Source: Desulfobacteraceae bacterium 4572_35.1 (GTDB lineage: Bacteria > Desulfobacterota > Desulfuromonadia > Desulfuromonadales > Desulfuromonadaceae). From it: a DNA stretch of 44,949 nt. Each line of letters opens with the position of its first letter. Within the stretch, counting starts at the first letter, position 1. This document shows, in pieces, positions 1-8,936 of this stretch. Position numbers and translations under genes: made by a program. The DNA is taken from contig NBLX01000009.1 of assembly GCA_002084705.1 (NCBI GenBank), forward strand, positions 1 through 44,949. The letters are read 5' to 3'. Below the pieces are notes generated by a model. That model had not been told where the DNA came from and made no database searches. It was given only the letters and a program-made list of their open reading frames with translations.

Positions 1-695
1 ACATATATTCTGGTTGGGGTGAGGAGTTCCAACCCAATTGATTGTTTTAAACCATCGAGTTTGTCCGTTGGCTTAAGACCCATGATCTCGAAAAATACCT
101 TGCGTGCCAAGGAAAAACCATTGGAATGCAAACCGGTAGAGGCTAAGCCAATGATTTTATCACCTACAGTAATGGTGGATCCGTCAATGATTTTGTCGTT
201 GTCAACAGCACCAACACTAAACCCGGCGATATCATATTCACCAGAGCTGTAAAATCCTGGCATTTCAGCAGTTTCTCCGCCGATCAAGGCGCAACCCGCT
301 TGTTTACAGCCATCAGCTATGCCTCTGACAACTTCAACTGCTTTTTCAGGAGCCAGTTTGCCGGTTGCCATATAATCGAGAAAAAACAGCGGTTCTGCAC
401 CTTGAACTATTATGTCGTTAACACACATGGCTACCAAATCAATACCAACAGTGTCATGTTTATCCATCATGAACGCCAGCTTGAGTTTTGTTCCGACACC
501 ATCTGTTGCTGAAACCAAAGTGGGTTTTTTATATTTGTCGCTATGAAATGAAAACAGTCCACCAAAGCCGCCGATGTCGGTTAACACTTCAGGTCGAGAT
601 GTTGCTTTAACTAAAGGCTTGATCATGTCAACGAATCTGTTGCCAGCATCAATGTCAACACCAGCGTCTTTGTATGTTGTTTTTTTAATATCCAA
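1..695 (-). CDS. purM: Phosphoribosylformylglycinamidine cyclo-ligase (AIR synthetase), C-terminus cut by window start
   Basis: Reverse-strand translation from TTG at 695: [50 protein letters not shown]...[49 protein letters not shown]...[16 protein letters not shown] lies 6 nt upstream of the TTG. Absent from the ORF track because it runs off the edge. Confidence 0.95.
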   Translation of the reverse strand, partial: MDIKKTTYKDAGVDIDAGNRFVDMIKPLVKATSRPEVLTDIGGFGGLFSFHSDKYKKPTLVSATDGVGTKLKLAFMMDKHDTVGIDLVAMCVNDIIVQGAEPLFFLDYMATGKLAPEKAVEVVRGIADGCKQAGCALIGGETAEMPGFYSSGEYDIAGFSVGAVDNDKIIDGSTITVGDKIIGLASTGLHSNGFSLARKVFFEIMGLKPTDKLDGLKQSIGLELLTPTRIY

Positions 696-971
696 GGTTA
701 ACTCCTAGTGCTAAAAGTGGCGTCAGTAATAAAACATGGACTATATAATTGTCAATCCCAAATTCGCCACATAAGGTAATGATTGATATTGGTCAACTGT
801 ACTTACCGAACCCCATTATTAATCATCGTTTACTCTCTTTACAGCAGAGAGTTGGTAGCTTAGAATATGCGGGCTTGCCCACACTCATGCAAGAATATAC
901 TATTTTCTAGTGTTTGTCAGTTATACTAAATAGATAAAAATGGAAGAAAATCTTATTTATCAATTCCTGCT

Positions 972-1466
972 ATGTTTATGACAATGGGAGAAAATGGGTT
1001 GGACTGCCAATTACGTGAAATGGATACTGAGGATTTGCCTCAAGTTCTTATCATCGAACAGGCGTGTTATCCTCAACCTTGGTCAGCACAGATGTTTCAG
1101 CATGAAATGGATAATCACCTAGCGCATTTGGTGGTATGTGAACAAAATGGGCAAGTTCTTGGTTATATCTGTTTTTGGCATGTAGCGAGTGAAGTTGAGA
1201 TACACAATGTTGCCACCAAACCTACATGCCAAGGGCACGGAATAGGTGGCAAACTTATGACATCAGTGCTTAATTATGTTGCTAACCATAAGGTCAATAG
1301 CGTTTTTTTGGAGGTGCGTTCCAGTAATACCCCAGCTATCCGTTTATATGAAAAATTTTGTTTTAAGCCGACAAGTTTACGCAAGAAATACTATGCTGAT
1401 GGCGAAGATGCCTTGTTGATGGAATGGCGTCAGGAACCTTCTGGGTTTGGCAAGAAGGAGAGGTAA
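972..1466 (+). CDS. rimI: Ribosomal-protein-alanine N-acetyltransferase (GNAT)
   Basis: GNAT pattern: QACYPQPWS, VATKPTCQGHGIGGKLM, LEVRSSNTPAIRLYEKFCF. Confidence 0.88.
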   Translation: MFMTMGENGLDCQLREMDTEDLPQVLIIEQACYPQPWSAQMFQHEMDNHLAHLVVCEQNGQVLGYICFWHVASEVEIHNVATKPTCQGHGIGGKLMTSVLNYVANHKVNSVFLEVRSSNTPAIRLYEKFCFKPTSLRKKYYADGEDALLMEWRQEPSGFGKKER

Positions 1467-1475
1467 ATAAAGTAG

Positions 1476-2336
1476 ATGAAAAATCTGAAGACTGTTGTGC
1501 TTCAAAATGGTGAGATTGCCGATGGTTATTTTCGGATGGCCATATTGGCTCCTGGTTATACCCGCGCGGCGCAGCCGGGACAATTTGTAATGTTGCGTAT
1601 ACAGGAGCAGATACAGCCTCTATTGCGGCGTCCTTTTGGTATCTATCGTGCCGCGGCAATGCCGGCGCAGTGTAGCGGTTTGCCTGAGCGTGAGTTTGTT
1701 GAATTGATATATAAAGTTGTCGGTAAGGGGACAACGCTGATGACAACGCTGAAACCGGGTGATTCCGTTGAGCTGTTGGGTCCGTTAGGTGAGGGATTCA
1801 CTATCGATTCAAATATTAACAACCACCTGTTGGTTGGTGGCGGGATCGGTATAGTGCCGTTGTATATGCTGGCACAGCAGTTGTGTAAACGTGGGGATAA
1901 AGTACGGTTATTGATGGGTGGTCGCAGTCGTGACGATATCCTGTGTATTAGTGAATTTGAGCGTTTGGGAGTAGATGTCAACATTGCCACCGAAGATGGT
2001 AGCTTGGGTGAAACTGGTCTGGTTACCGCTGTCTTGGAGCGCGAGTTGCTGAATTTTCCGCAAGCCGGTGTCTATGCCTGTGGTCCAATGCCGATGCTCT
2101 CGGCAGTGCAGGCGATATGCTGTAGTGCTCATGTGTTGCTGCAAGTATCCCTCGAAGCGTTGATGGCTTGTGGAATCGGTGCCTGTTTAGGTTGTGTGGT
2201 ACCAGGGCGTGAACACAGCGATGATACGCCACAATATCTATGCACTTGTCGGCAGGGACCGGTGTTTGCCGCTGAAGATCTGGCTTGGCCATCACGCTCT
2301 AACAATGATTGCCATAGTGGTCAAGGGGGCAAATAA
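1476..2336 (+). CDS. pyrK: Dihydroorotate dehydrogenase electron transfer subunit
   Basis: FAD/NAD motifs (LLRRPFGIYRA, LLVGGGIGIVPLY, YACGPMPML) and C-terminal 2Fe-2S Cys cluster (CGIGACLGCVVPG...CTCRQGPVF); immediately upstream of pyrD. Confidence 0.93.
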   Translation: MKNLKTVVLQNGEIADGYFRMAILAPGYTRAAQPGQFVMLRIQEQIQPLLRRPFGIYRAAAMPAQCSGLPEREFVELIYKVVGKGTTLMTTLKPGDSVELLGPLGEGFTIDSNINNHLLVGGGIGIVPLYMLAQQLCKRGDKVRLLMGGRSRDDILCISEFERLGVDVNIATEDGSLGETGLVTAVLERELLNFPQAGVYACGPMPMLSAVQAICCSAHVLLQVSLEALMACGIGACLGCVVPGREHSDDTPQYLCTCRQGPVFAAEDLAWPSRSNNDCHSGQGGK

Positions 2337-2337
2337 A

Positions 2338-3282
2338 ATGAGAGATATCCCTGAAGTAGCGTCTGATGTGGCGGTAAAGATGGCAGTTGAGGTGGCTGGT
2401 CTGACGTTGCGCAATCCGGTAATGCCAGCCTCTGGTACTTTTGGTTATGGTGCTGAATTTGAACCATATTTAAATTTAGATGGTTTAGGAGCACTGGTGA
2501 CCAAAGGACTTTCCTTGCGACCCAAAGCCGGTAATCCAACGCCGCGTATTGCCGAGTGCTCTTGCGGTATGTTGAATGCTATTGGATTGCAGAATATTGG
2601 TATTGATGCCTTCGTTGAGGAGAAAGTTCCGTTTCTGAAGGGGGTATCAACGCCGGTAATAGCAAATTTTTTTGGGAACACTCTGGATGAATATATACAG
2701 GTAGCAGACAAACTGGAAAAAATTGATGTTGTTACCGGAGTTGAGTTGAATATCTCCTGTCCTAATGTCAAACGGGGGGGGATTGTCTTTGGTACCGATC
2801 CTGCTGCTGCAGCTAAAGTTGTGTCTGAGGTGCGCCGCTGCCTGACCAAGCCGTTAATTGTTAAATTGACCCCTAATGTGACCGATATTACTGTGATAGC
2901 CCGAGCTGTTGAGGAGGCTGGCGCTGATATAATCTGCTGTATAAATACTGTAACCGGCATGGCTGTGGATATAAAATCTCGCCGCTTGAGTTTGGCTAAT
3001 GGTACCGGAGGTCTGTCTGGCCCTGCCATCAAACCTATTGCGTTACGGATGGTACATCAAGTGGTTAATGCGGTATCGGTGCCGGTTATAGGGGTTGGAG
3101 GCATTGCCAGCGCGGAAGATGCTCTTGAGTTCCTGTTGCTTGGCGCAAAAGCAATTCAGGTTGGAACCGCTAATCTGGTCAATCCCGGTACTATGGGTGA
3201 AATTGTTGTCGGCATGGAACGTTTTTTGGCTGAGAGTGGTATCAGTGATATCAACGATTGGATTGGTTCACTCCATGGTTGA
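2338..3282 (+). CDS. pyrD: Dihydroorotate dehydrogenase, class 1B catalytic subunit
   Basis: VEVAGLTLRNPVMPASGTFGYG, NISCPNVKRGG, KLTPNVTDI, VIGVGGI. Start taken at ATG 2338 rather than the track's 2194, which would overlap pyrK heavily. Confidence 0.93.
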   Translation: MRDIPEVASDVAVKMAVEVAGLTLRNPVMPASGTFGYGAEFEPYLNLDGLGALVTKGLSLRPKAGNPTPRIAECSCGMLNAIGLQNIGIDAFVEEKVPFLKGVSTPVIANFFGNTLDEYIQVADKLEKIDVVTGVELNISCPNVKRGGIVFGTDPAAAAKVVSEVRRCLTKPLIVKLTPNVTDITVIARAVEEAGADIICCINTVTGMAVDIKSRRLSLANGTGGLSGPAIKPIALRMVHQVVNAVSVPVIGVGGIASAEDALEFLLLGAKAIQVGTANLVNPGTMGEIVVGMERFLAESGISDINDWIGSLHG

Positions 3283-3291
3283 TTGGATTAA

Positions 3292-5961
3292 TTGATGGAT
3301 GTGATAACGACTCATGTTAATGCAGACTTCGACTGTTTAGGAGCAATGGTGGCGGCGAAGTTGCTATACCCCGATGCAGTTATGGTTTTTGCCGGTTCGC
3401 AGGAACCGGTTGTGCGTGATTTCTTGCTAACAGAGATGGGGCGTACTCAGCAGTTTGGTCGTTGTAAAAATATTGATTTTAGCGCAGTTACCAGGCTTAT
3501 TCTTGTCGATGTTAACAGCCCTGATCGTATCGGTCCTTTTGCTCCACTGTTTGATGATCCCAAGGTTGAATTGCACATTTACGATCATCATCCACTATCG
3601 ACCATGCAGCGTGAACCTGATTACGCAGTGATACGTGCTGTAGGATCGGCGGTCACCATAATGGTTGCTGAACTGAAGCAACAACAACAGGTTCCAAACG
3701 CTGCTCAAGCGACGATGATGATGCTTGGCTTGTATGAAGATACAGATAATCTGATTATTCCTACCATAACTCAGGAGGATTTTAGTGCGGCGGGCTATTT
3801 GCTGCAGCATGGTGCAGATATGATTCAGGTAGCTGCGGCGTTAACGCGTGAATTATCAGCGGCTCAATTGGAGTTGTTACACCAGTTGTTGCAGTCGTTG
3901 CAGCTTATCCCTGTTCACGGTGTTGATGTTTATATAGCCCAAGCGGCGATAGATTGCTATGTTGGCGATATTGCAGTTCTGGCGCATAAAATTCGTGATA
4001 TTGAAAAGCTGGATGCTGTTATTATTGCGGTGCGTTTGCAAGATAGGGTGTTTATGGTTGGTCGCTCCCGTATTGATGAAGTTAATGTTGCGAAGGTTAT
4101 GGAGTTTTTTGGCGGCGGCGGTCATGCTACGGCAGCGGCGGCGACTGTGCATGATAAAACATTGCTGCAGGTTATGGAATTGTTGCCCAAGATACTTGAA
4201 CAGACGGTTGTCCCGCATTGCCAGGCTCGACATCTGATGTCATCACCGGTTCAAAGCATAGATGCTTCACTCAGTATAGAACAAGCGCGCAATAAATTGA
4301 CTCGCTGTCATATCAATGCCTTGGCTGTAGTAGATGAAGGTGGTCAAGTTGTTGGCATAATTGCTCGCCAGATAATTGAACTGGCGGTGTTCCACGGTTT
4401 AGCTGATCAACCTGTCGAGGAATATATGAACACAGAGTTCGGCGTTGTTTCCCCAGATGGAGATATTGATCTGCTACAACAACTGGTGCTCAATAAACGT
4501 CAGCGTCTGGTGCCAATAGTTGAGAAGAGCAAGTTGGTCGGAGTGGTAACACGTACTGATCTGTTGCGTTATAGTGTAACCGAGGGGCGTCGCTTAAGGT
4601 CGGTAGCAAAAAAAGTTGGTCATGATGATGGTTTAAGCTTGAGTGCCCGGCATGTTAATCGTTTAATAGATATTCGCTTGCCTGCCGAGGTGCGCCAGTT
4701 GTTAAAGAATATCTCTTCGGTTGCAGCAGCACAGCATATGTTCGTATATGCAGTTGGTGGTTTTGTTCGCGATCTGCTGTTGGGGGAAAAAAATCTCGAT
4801 GTAGATATTGTGGTCGAAGGTAACGCAATTGAATTTGCGCGCGCTTTTGCTCAGACGTTTGAATGTCGGGTTCGCAGCCATGAAAAATTCATTACTGCCG
4901 TTATTATTTTTCCAGATGGCTTTAAGGTTGATGTAGCGTCAACGCGCACTGAGCATTATATGGAGCCTGGAGCCCTGCCTCTGGTGGAGGAGGCGTCTAT
5001 AAAGTTAGATCTGTATCGACGTGATTTTACTATCAATACCCTTGCATTGTCGTTGCATGCAGATACCTTTGGAGAATTGCTGGATTATTTTGGCGCTCAG
5101 CGTGATTTGCATGATAAGGCGATAAGGGTACTACATAATCTGAGTTTTGTAGAAGACCCGACGCGCGCTTACCGAGCGGTGCGTTTTGAGCAGCGTTTTG
5201 GTTTCAAGTTAGGATTGCATACCGAGCGGTTGTTGCGGAGCGCTGTCAATATGGGGTTCGTGGCCAAGGTTAGTTCTGCACGCTTGTTTAACGAACTGTT
5301 CATTATTCTCAATGAGGATGATCCATATCCTGCGGTGCAAAGGCTGTATCAATTAGGGCTGTTGCAGTTTTTATCTGATGATTTTAATATGGATGATTCA
5401 TTGCGGCGGCAATTCAGGCAAGCTGGTAAGGTGATAAATTGGTATAACTTGCTCTATAGTGGAGTTTACATCCAGCGTGAGGTGGTATATTTCCTCATTC
5501 TTTGTACTACTCTCAATGCCGATGAGATGATCTCTCTTTGTGGTAAATTGTCCTTGCCGCATAAGCTTGAACAGTTGCTTGTTGTTCAGCGAAATCATTA
5601 TCTTTCGGTCTATCATCATCTTGAGCGTCACCATAAACATATCGATCAACTCGCTAATAGCGAAGTGTACCAGCTATTAAACGGGGTCAGAGAAGAGATG
5701 GTGTTGTATTTTATGGCCAGAACCAAATACGAATCTGTCCGCTCGCTGTTATCGCGCTATGTTACAGGACTGCGAAGTACAACAATTGAACTCAGTGGCA
5801 ACGATTTGCTGAACATGGGGGTAGCTGCTGGTCCAGAAATTGGTAGATTGCTACATCTTGTGCTTAATGCAAAACTTGATGGCGAACTTAAGACTCTCCA
5901 GGATGAAAAAGATTTTGTTAGTAAACTTATATCGCGTGATCCTGATGTGGCAGCGCAATAG
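3292..5961 (+). CDS. DHH phosphoesterase - CBS pair - tRNA nucleotidyltransferase/poly(A) polymerase fusion
   Basis: DHH motifs (HVNADFDCLGAM, DVNSPDR, DHHPL, FFGGGGHATAAAA), tandem CBS-like repeats, then class II nucleotidyltransferase head YAVGGFVRDLLLGEKNLDVDIVVEGNAIEFA and RRDFTINTLAL...EDPTRAYRAVRFEQRFGF. Confidence 0.92.
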   Translation: MMDVITTHVNADFDCLGAMVAAKLLYPDAVMVFAGSQEPVVRDFLLTEMGRTQQFGRCKNIDFSAVTRLILVDVNSPDRIGPFAPLFDDPKVELHIYDHHPLSTMQREPDYAVIRAVGSAVTIMVAELKQQQQVPNAAQATMMMLGLYEDTDNLIIPTITQEDFSAAGYLLQHGADMIQVAAALTRELSAAQLELLHQLLQSLQLIPVHGVDVYIAQAAIDCYVGDIAVLAHKIRDIEKLDAVIIAVRLQDRVFMVGRSRIDEVNVAKVMEFFGGGGHATAAAATVHDKTLLQVMELLPKILEQTVVPHCQARHLMSSPVQSIDASLSIEQARNKLTRCHINALAVVDEGGQVVGIIARQIIELAVFHGLADQPVEEYMNTEFGVVSPDGDIDLLQQLVLNKRQRLVPIVEKSKLVGVVTRTDLLRYSVTEGRRLRSVAKKVGHDDGLSLSARHVNRLIDIRLPAEVRQLLKNISSVAAAQHMFVYAVGGFVRDLLLGEKNLDVDIVVEGNAIEFARAFAQTFECRVRSHEKFITAVIIFPDGFKVDVASTRTEHYMEPGALPLVEEASIKLDLYRRDFTINTLALSLHADTFGELLDYFGAQRDLHDKAIRVLHNLSFVEDPTRAYRAVRFEQRFGFKLGLHTERLLRSAVNMGFVAKVSSARLFNELFIILNEDDPYPAVQRLYQLGLLQFLSDDFNMDDSLRRQFRQAGKVINWYNLLYSGVYIQREVVYFLILCTTLNADEMISLCGKLSLPHKLEQLLVVQRNHYLSVYHHLERHHKHIDQLANSEVYQLLNGVREEMVLYFMARTKYESVRSLLSRYVTGLRSTTIELSGNDLLNMGVAAGPEIGRLLHLVLNAKLDGELKTLQDEKDFVSKLISRDPDVAAQ

Positions 5962-5976
5962 ATGGTGACATAAATT

Positions 5977-6654
5977 ATGGAACATATTTTCGTTAAAATT
6001 TCAATTATGCTTGTTCCGGCGTTGTTGGCAGTTACCGTGCATGAGGTAGCGCACGGCTATGTTGCTGATAAGTTTGGCGACCCTACGGCGCGTCTTTTAG
6101 GACGTTTGACATTGAATCCGGTTCGTCATTTGGATCCGGTGGGTACTCTGGCGTTATTGTTTGTTGGTTTTGGCTGGGCTCGACCGGTGCCGGTAAATTT
6201 TGCTAATTTACGTAACCCTAAAAAAAATATGCTATGGGTCGCTTTGGCTGGACCATTTGCTAATTTAGTGCTGGCTCTCGGCTCAGCTCTGTTATTACAC
6301 GGCGTTGGCTTTGCTGTTGCTACACTGCCCTTTGACGTATCAATAGTGGCTAAACCCATTGCTTTAATGGCGGCTTTTAGCCTCTATATAAATATTATTT
6401 TAGCAGTGTTTAATCTTGTGCCTATCCCCCCTTTGGATGGTGGCCGTGTCTTGTCAGCATTGTTGCCAGCGCGACAGGCTGCAATTTTGGCTCGTATTGA
6501 ACCCTTCGGTTTTATGTTGGTTATAGTTCTGGTGTTTTTTACCGATATCTGGTCTAAGGTGTTGGGGCCAATCATTTTGTCATTGGTGGCTCTGCTTGCT
6601 GGACAGCATGTAGGTGTAGTTGGCGATGTAATTAATTTTCTGTTTCGTGGCTGA
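5977..6654 (+). CDS. Site-2 protease family (M50) membrane metalloprotease
   Basis: HEVAHGYVADKFGDPTARLLGRLTLNPVRHLDPVGT and NLVPIPPLDGGRVLSALLP in a hydrophobic protein. Confidence 0.92.
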   Translation: MEHIFVKISIMLVPALLAVTVHEVAHGYVADKFGDPTARLLGRLTLNPVRHLDPVGTLALLFVGFGWARPVPVNFANLRNPKKNMLWVALAGPFANLVLALGSALLLHGVGFAVATLPFDVSIVAKPIALMAAFSLYINIILAVFNLVPIPPLDGGRVLSALLPARQAAILARIEPFGFMLVIVLVFFTDIWSKVLGPIILSLVALLAGQHVGVVGDVINFLFRG

Positions 6655-6671
6655 AATGTTGTGAAGATGAG

Positions 6672-7448
6672 TTGCGGGCGAGATTGTCAACAGTGGTGAG
6701 CCGTGTCGTTAAGTACGAAATAAAGCTCGATAGTTTCGAAGGACCACTTGATCTGTTGCTTCATCTCGTTGTTAAAAACGAGATGGATATTAATGATATT
6801 CCCATGGCCAGTATAACTGAGCAATATTTGAATTGCCTGGAGGAGATGGAAGCTAAAAATATTGATATCGCCAGCGAGTTTCTAGTGATGGCGGCGACGC
6901 TTGTCCATATAAAATCTAAAATGTTGTTGCCTGTCACCCCAGAAGTGCCGGAGGAAGTTGACGAGGTAGATCCGCGTATTGAGTTGGTTAACCGTTTGTT
7001 GGAGTATCAACGCTATAAGGACGGAGCTGCGCGGTTGCAGCAATATCCACAACTTGAACGGGATGTTTTTTCCCGCCCAGAAAATATTAATTACGACGAT
7101 ATTGACCATGATGGTGGCGCTCAGCTATGTGATGTAGCGGGTGGTGGAGATGTTGGCTTGTTTGAACTGGTTAATGCGTTGCGTGGTGTCCTGTCGAAGT
7201 TGGACGAGTCCCATTGTCATCAGGTGTTTAAGAGCAATTTTAGTGTAGCTGAAGCCAGTGATCGTTTACGTGAGCAGCTGTTGCGGCGTAAGCAATTACC
7301 CTTTGCGGATTGCTTTAGTGCTCTCCCCAACCGTGCCGAAGTTGTGGTGATGTTTATTGCTCTTCTCGAGTTGGTGAAACTTCACGTGTGTAAAATTGTC
7401 CAACTTAATCCCCATGCTACGATATATATTTATCCACTGTGTAGCTGA
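6672..7448 (+). CDS. scpA: Segregation and condensation protein A
   Basis: YEIKLDSFEGPLDLLLHLVVKNEMDINDIPMASITEQYL; adjacent to scpB. Exact start uncertain (a downstream GTG at about 6696 is possible). Confidence 0.92.
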   Translation: MRARLSTVVSRVVKYEIKLDSFEGPLDLLLHLVVKNEMDINDIPMASITEQYLNCLEEMEAKNIDIASEFLVMAATLVHIKSKMLLPVTPEVPEEVDEVDPRIELVNRLLEYQRYKDGAARLQQYPQLERDVFSRPENINYDDIDHDGGAQLCDVAGGGDVGLFELVNALRGVLSKLDESHCHQVFKSNFSVAEASDRLREQLLRRKQLPFADCFSALPNRAEVVVMFIALLELVKLHVCKIVQLNPHATIYIYPLCS

Positions 7449-7483
7449 TATTTGCTTTTTACGTTTCAACGAAAGGGCAAAGT

Positions 7484-8041
7484 GTGGAATTAGTACAATT
7501 GAAATCGCGCCTTGAAGCTGTGTTCTTTGCCAGTGATGAACCACTGAAACTGGAGCGTCTGCAGGCAATATTTGAAGTGGAACAAGAACTGTTGCGCCAA
7601 GCATTACAGGAACTTACTGTAGATTATGCTCAGAAAGAGCGTGGTGTTACTCTGCAGGAGATCGCTGGAGGGTTTCAGTTACGAACTCGAGCGGAATACT
7701 CTGAGTGGGTAGTAAAATTAAAGCGTTCTAGACGGACCAGTTTGTCAAAAGCTGCGACAGAAACGTTGGCTATAATTGCCTACAGACAACCGGTAACCCG
7801 TGCAGAAATAGAGTATTTGCGCGGTGTTGAGTCGGGTGGAATAGTACGGATGTTGATGGAAAAACATTTGGTGAAAATTCTTGGTAAAAAAGATGTTCCC
7901 GGTCGGCCGTCATTGTATGGGACAAGCGGATATTTTCTCGAATTTTTTGGTTTGAAAGATTTATCAGGCCTGCCGAACTTAAGAGAGTTTTCTGCCCCGG
8001 ATGAAGTTGGGATCTCTCTGGAAATGGACTTTGATAGCTAA
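7484..8041 (+). CDS. scpB: Segregation and condensation protein B
   Basis: ETLAIIAYRQPVTRAEIEYLRGVESGGIVRMLMEK...GRPSLYGTSGYFLEFFGLKDLSGLP; GTG start. Confidence 0.94.
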   Translation: MELVQLKSRLEAVFFASDEPLKLERLQAIFEVEQELLRQALQELTVDYAQKERGVTLQEIAGGFQLRTRAEYSEWVVKLKRSRRTSLSKAATETLAIIAYRQPVTRAEIEYLRGVESGGIVRMLMEKHLVKILGKKDVPGRPSLYGTSGYFLEFFGLKDLSGLPNLREFSAPDEVGISLEMDFDS

Positions 8042-8757
8042 TGGAACAAAAACAACGGATACAGAAGCTGATTGCCCAGGCTGGATTGGCATCGCGCCGT
8101 CAAGCCGAAATATGGATTAGCCAAGGGCGGGTAACCTTGAATGCAAATGTAGCCAAACTTGGTGATAGAGCTGATTTGAATGAGGATCGGGTTTGCGTTG
8201 ATGGTAAAGAACTGACGGCGGGACAAAAGAAAGTTTATCTGCTCCTGAATAAGCCGGTGGGATATGTAACTACCCTCAGCGATCCTCAGGGGCGTCCAAC
8301 AATTCTCCATTTTCTAACTGATATTGATGAGCGTCTTTTTCCGGTTGGTCGTCTGGACTTGAATACTGAGGGGTTGCTGTTGTTGACCAACGATGGTGAT
8401 CTTGCGGCTCGTTTGCTTCATCCTCGCCATAAAATTCCCAAAACATATCGGGTGAAGGTCAGTGGCCAACTTTCAAGTGTTGCACAACAGAAGCTGACGC
8501 GTGGGGTAGAACTGGAAGATGGTTTAACCGCGCCGGCTAAAATTGAACATCTACGCAGTTCCCCCAGAAATAGCTGGTTTGATTTGACTATTTTCGAGGG
8601 ACGAAATCGCCAGGTGAGACGTATGTGTAGAGCTGTTGGCTATAGTGTGAGCTCTTTGAAGCGGGTGCGAATGGCTAACATTGAATTAGGTAATTTAGCC
8701 AGTGGTAAAACGCGTATGTTGCGTAGTGATGAGCTGGAAAATTTAAAAAAGATGTAA
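8041..8757 (+). CDS. rluB: rRNA pseudouridine synthase (RluB/RsuA family)
   Basis: S4-like N-terminus (RIQKLIAQAGLASRRQAEIWISQGRVTLNA) and PVGRLDLNTEGLLLLTNDGDLAARLLHPRHKIPKTYRV, GRNRQVRRM; overlaps scpB stop (TAATG). Confidence 0.9.
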   Translation: MEQKQRIQKLIAQAGLASRRQAEIWISQGRVTLNANVAKLGDRADLNEDRVCVDGKELTAGQKKVYLLLNKPVGYVTTLSDPQGRPTILHFLTDIDERLFPVGRLDLNTEGLLLLTNDGDLAARLLHPRHKIPKTYRVKVSGQLSSVAQQKLTRGVELEDGLTAPAKIEHLRSSPRNSWFDLTIFEGRNRQVRRMCRAVGYSVSSLKRVRMANIELGNLASGKTRMLRSDELENLKKM

Positions 8758-8824
8758 AAATGGTTACCAACTATTTATGGGGAATAGTTAATTGAACTTT
8801 TGGAACACCAATGAGGAGGGGAAT

Positions 8825-8926
8825 GTGTATTACGTTATTCACTGTGTTGATAAAGAAGATCATCTGCCGGTACGGATGGAGAACCGTCCAAACAATGTGG
8901 CATATTTGCGAAATTACATCATATAA
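8825..8926 (+). pseudogene. Truncated YciI-like fragment (N-terminal 33 codons)
   Basis: AGGAGG-preceded GTG ORF MYYVIHCVDKEDHLPVRMENRPNNVAYLRNYII*, resembling the N-terminus of YciI-family proteins but ending abruptly. Confidence 0.5.
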
Positions 8927-8936
8927 ATTTTGAGTT

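Noticed and set aside
1363-2295. Minus-strand ORFs opposite rimI/pyrK (and similar antisense ORFs throughout the track)
   Set aside because: They overlap strongly supported plus-strand genes, have low-complexity compositions and no recognisable domains; treated as shadow ORFs.
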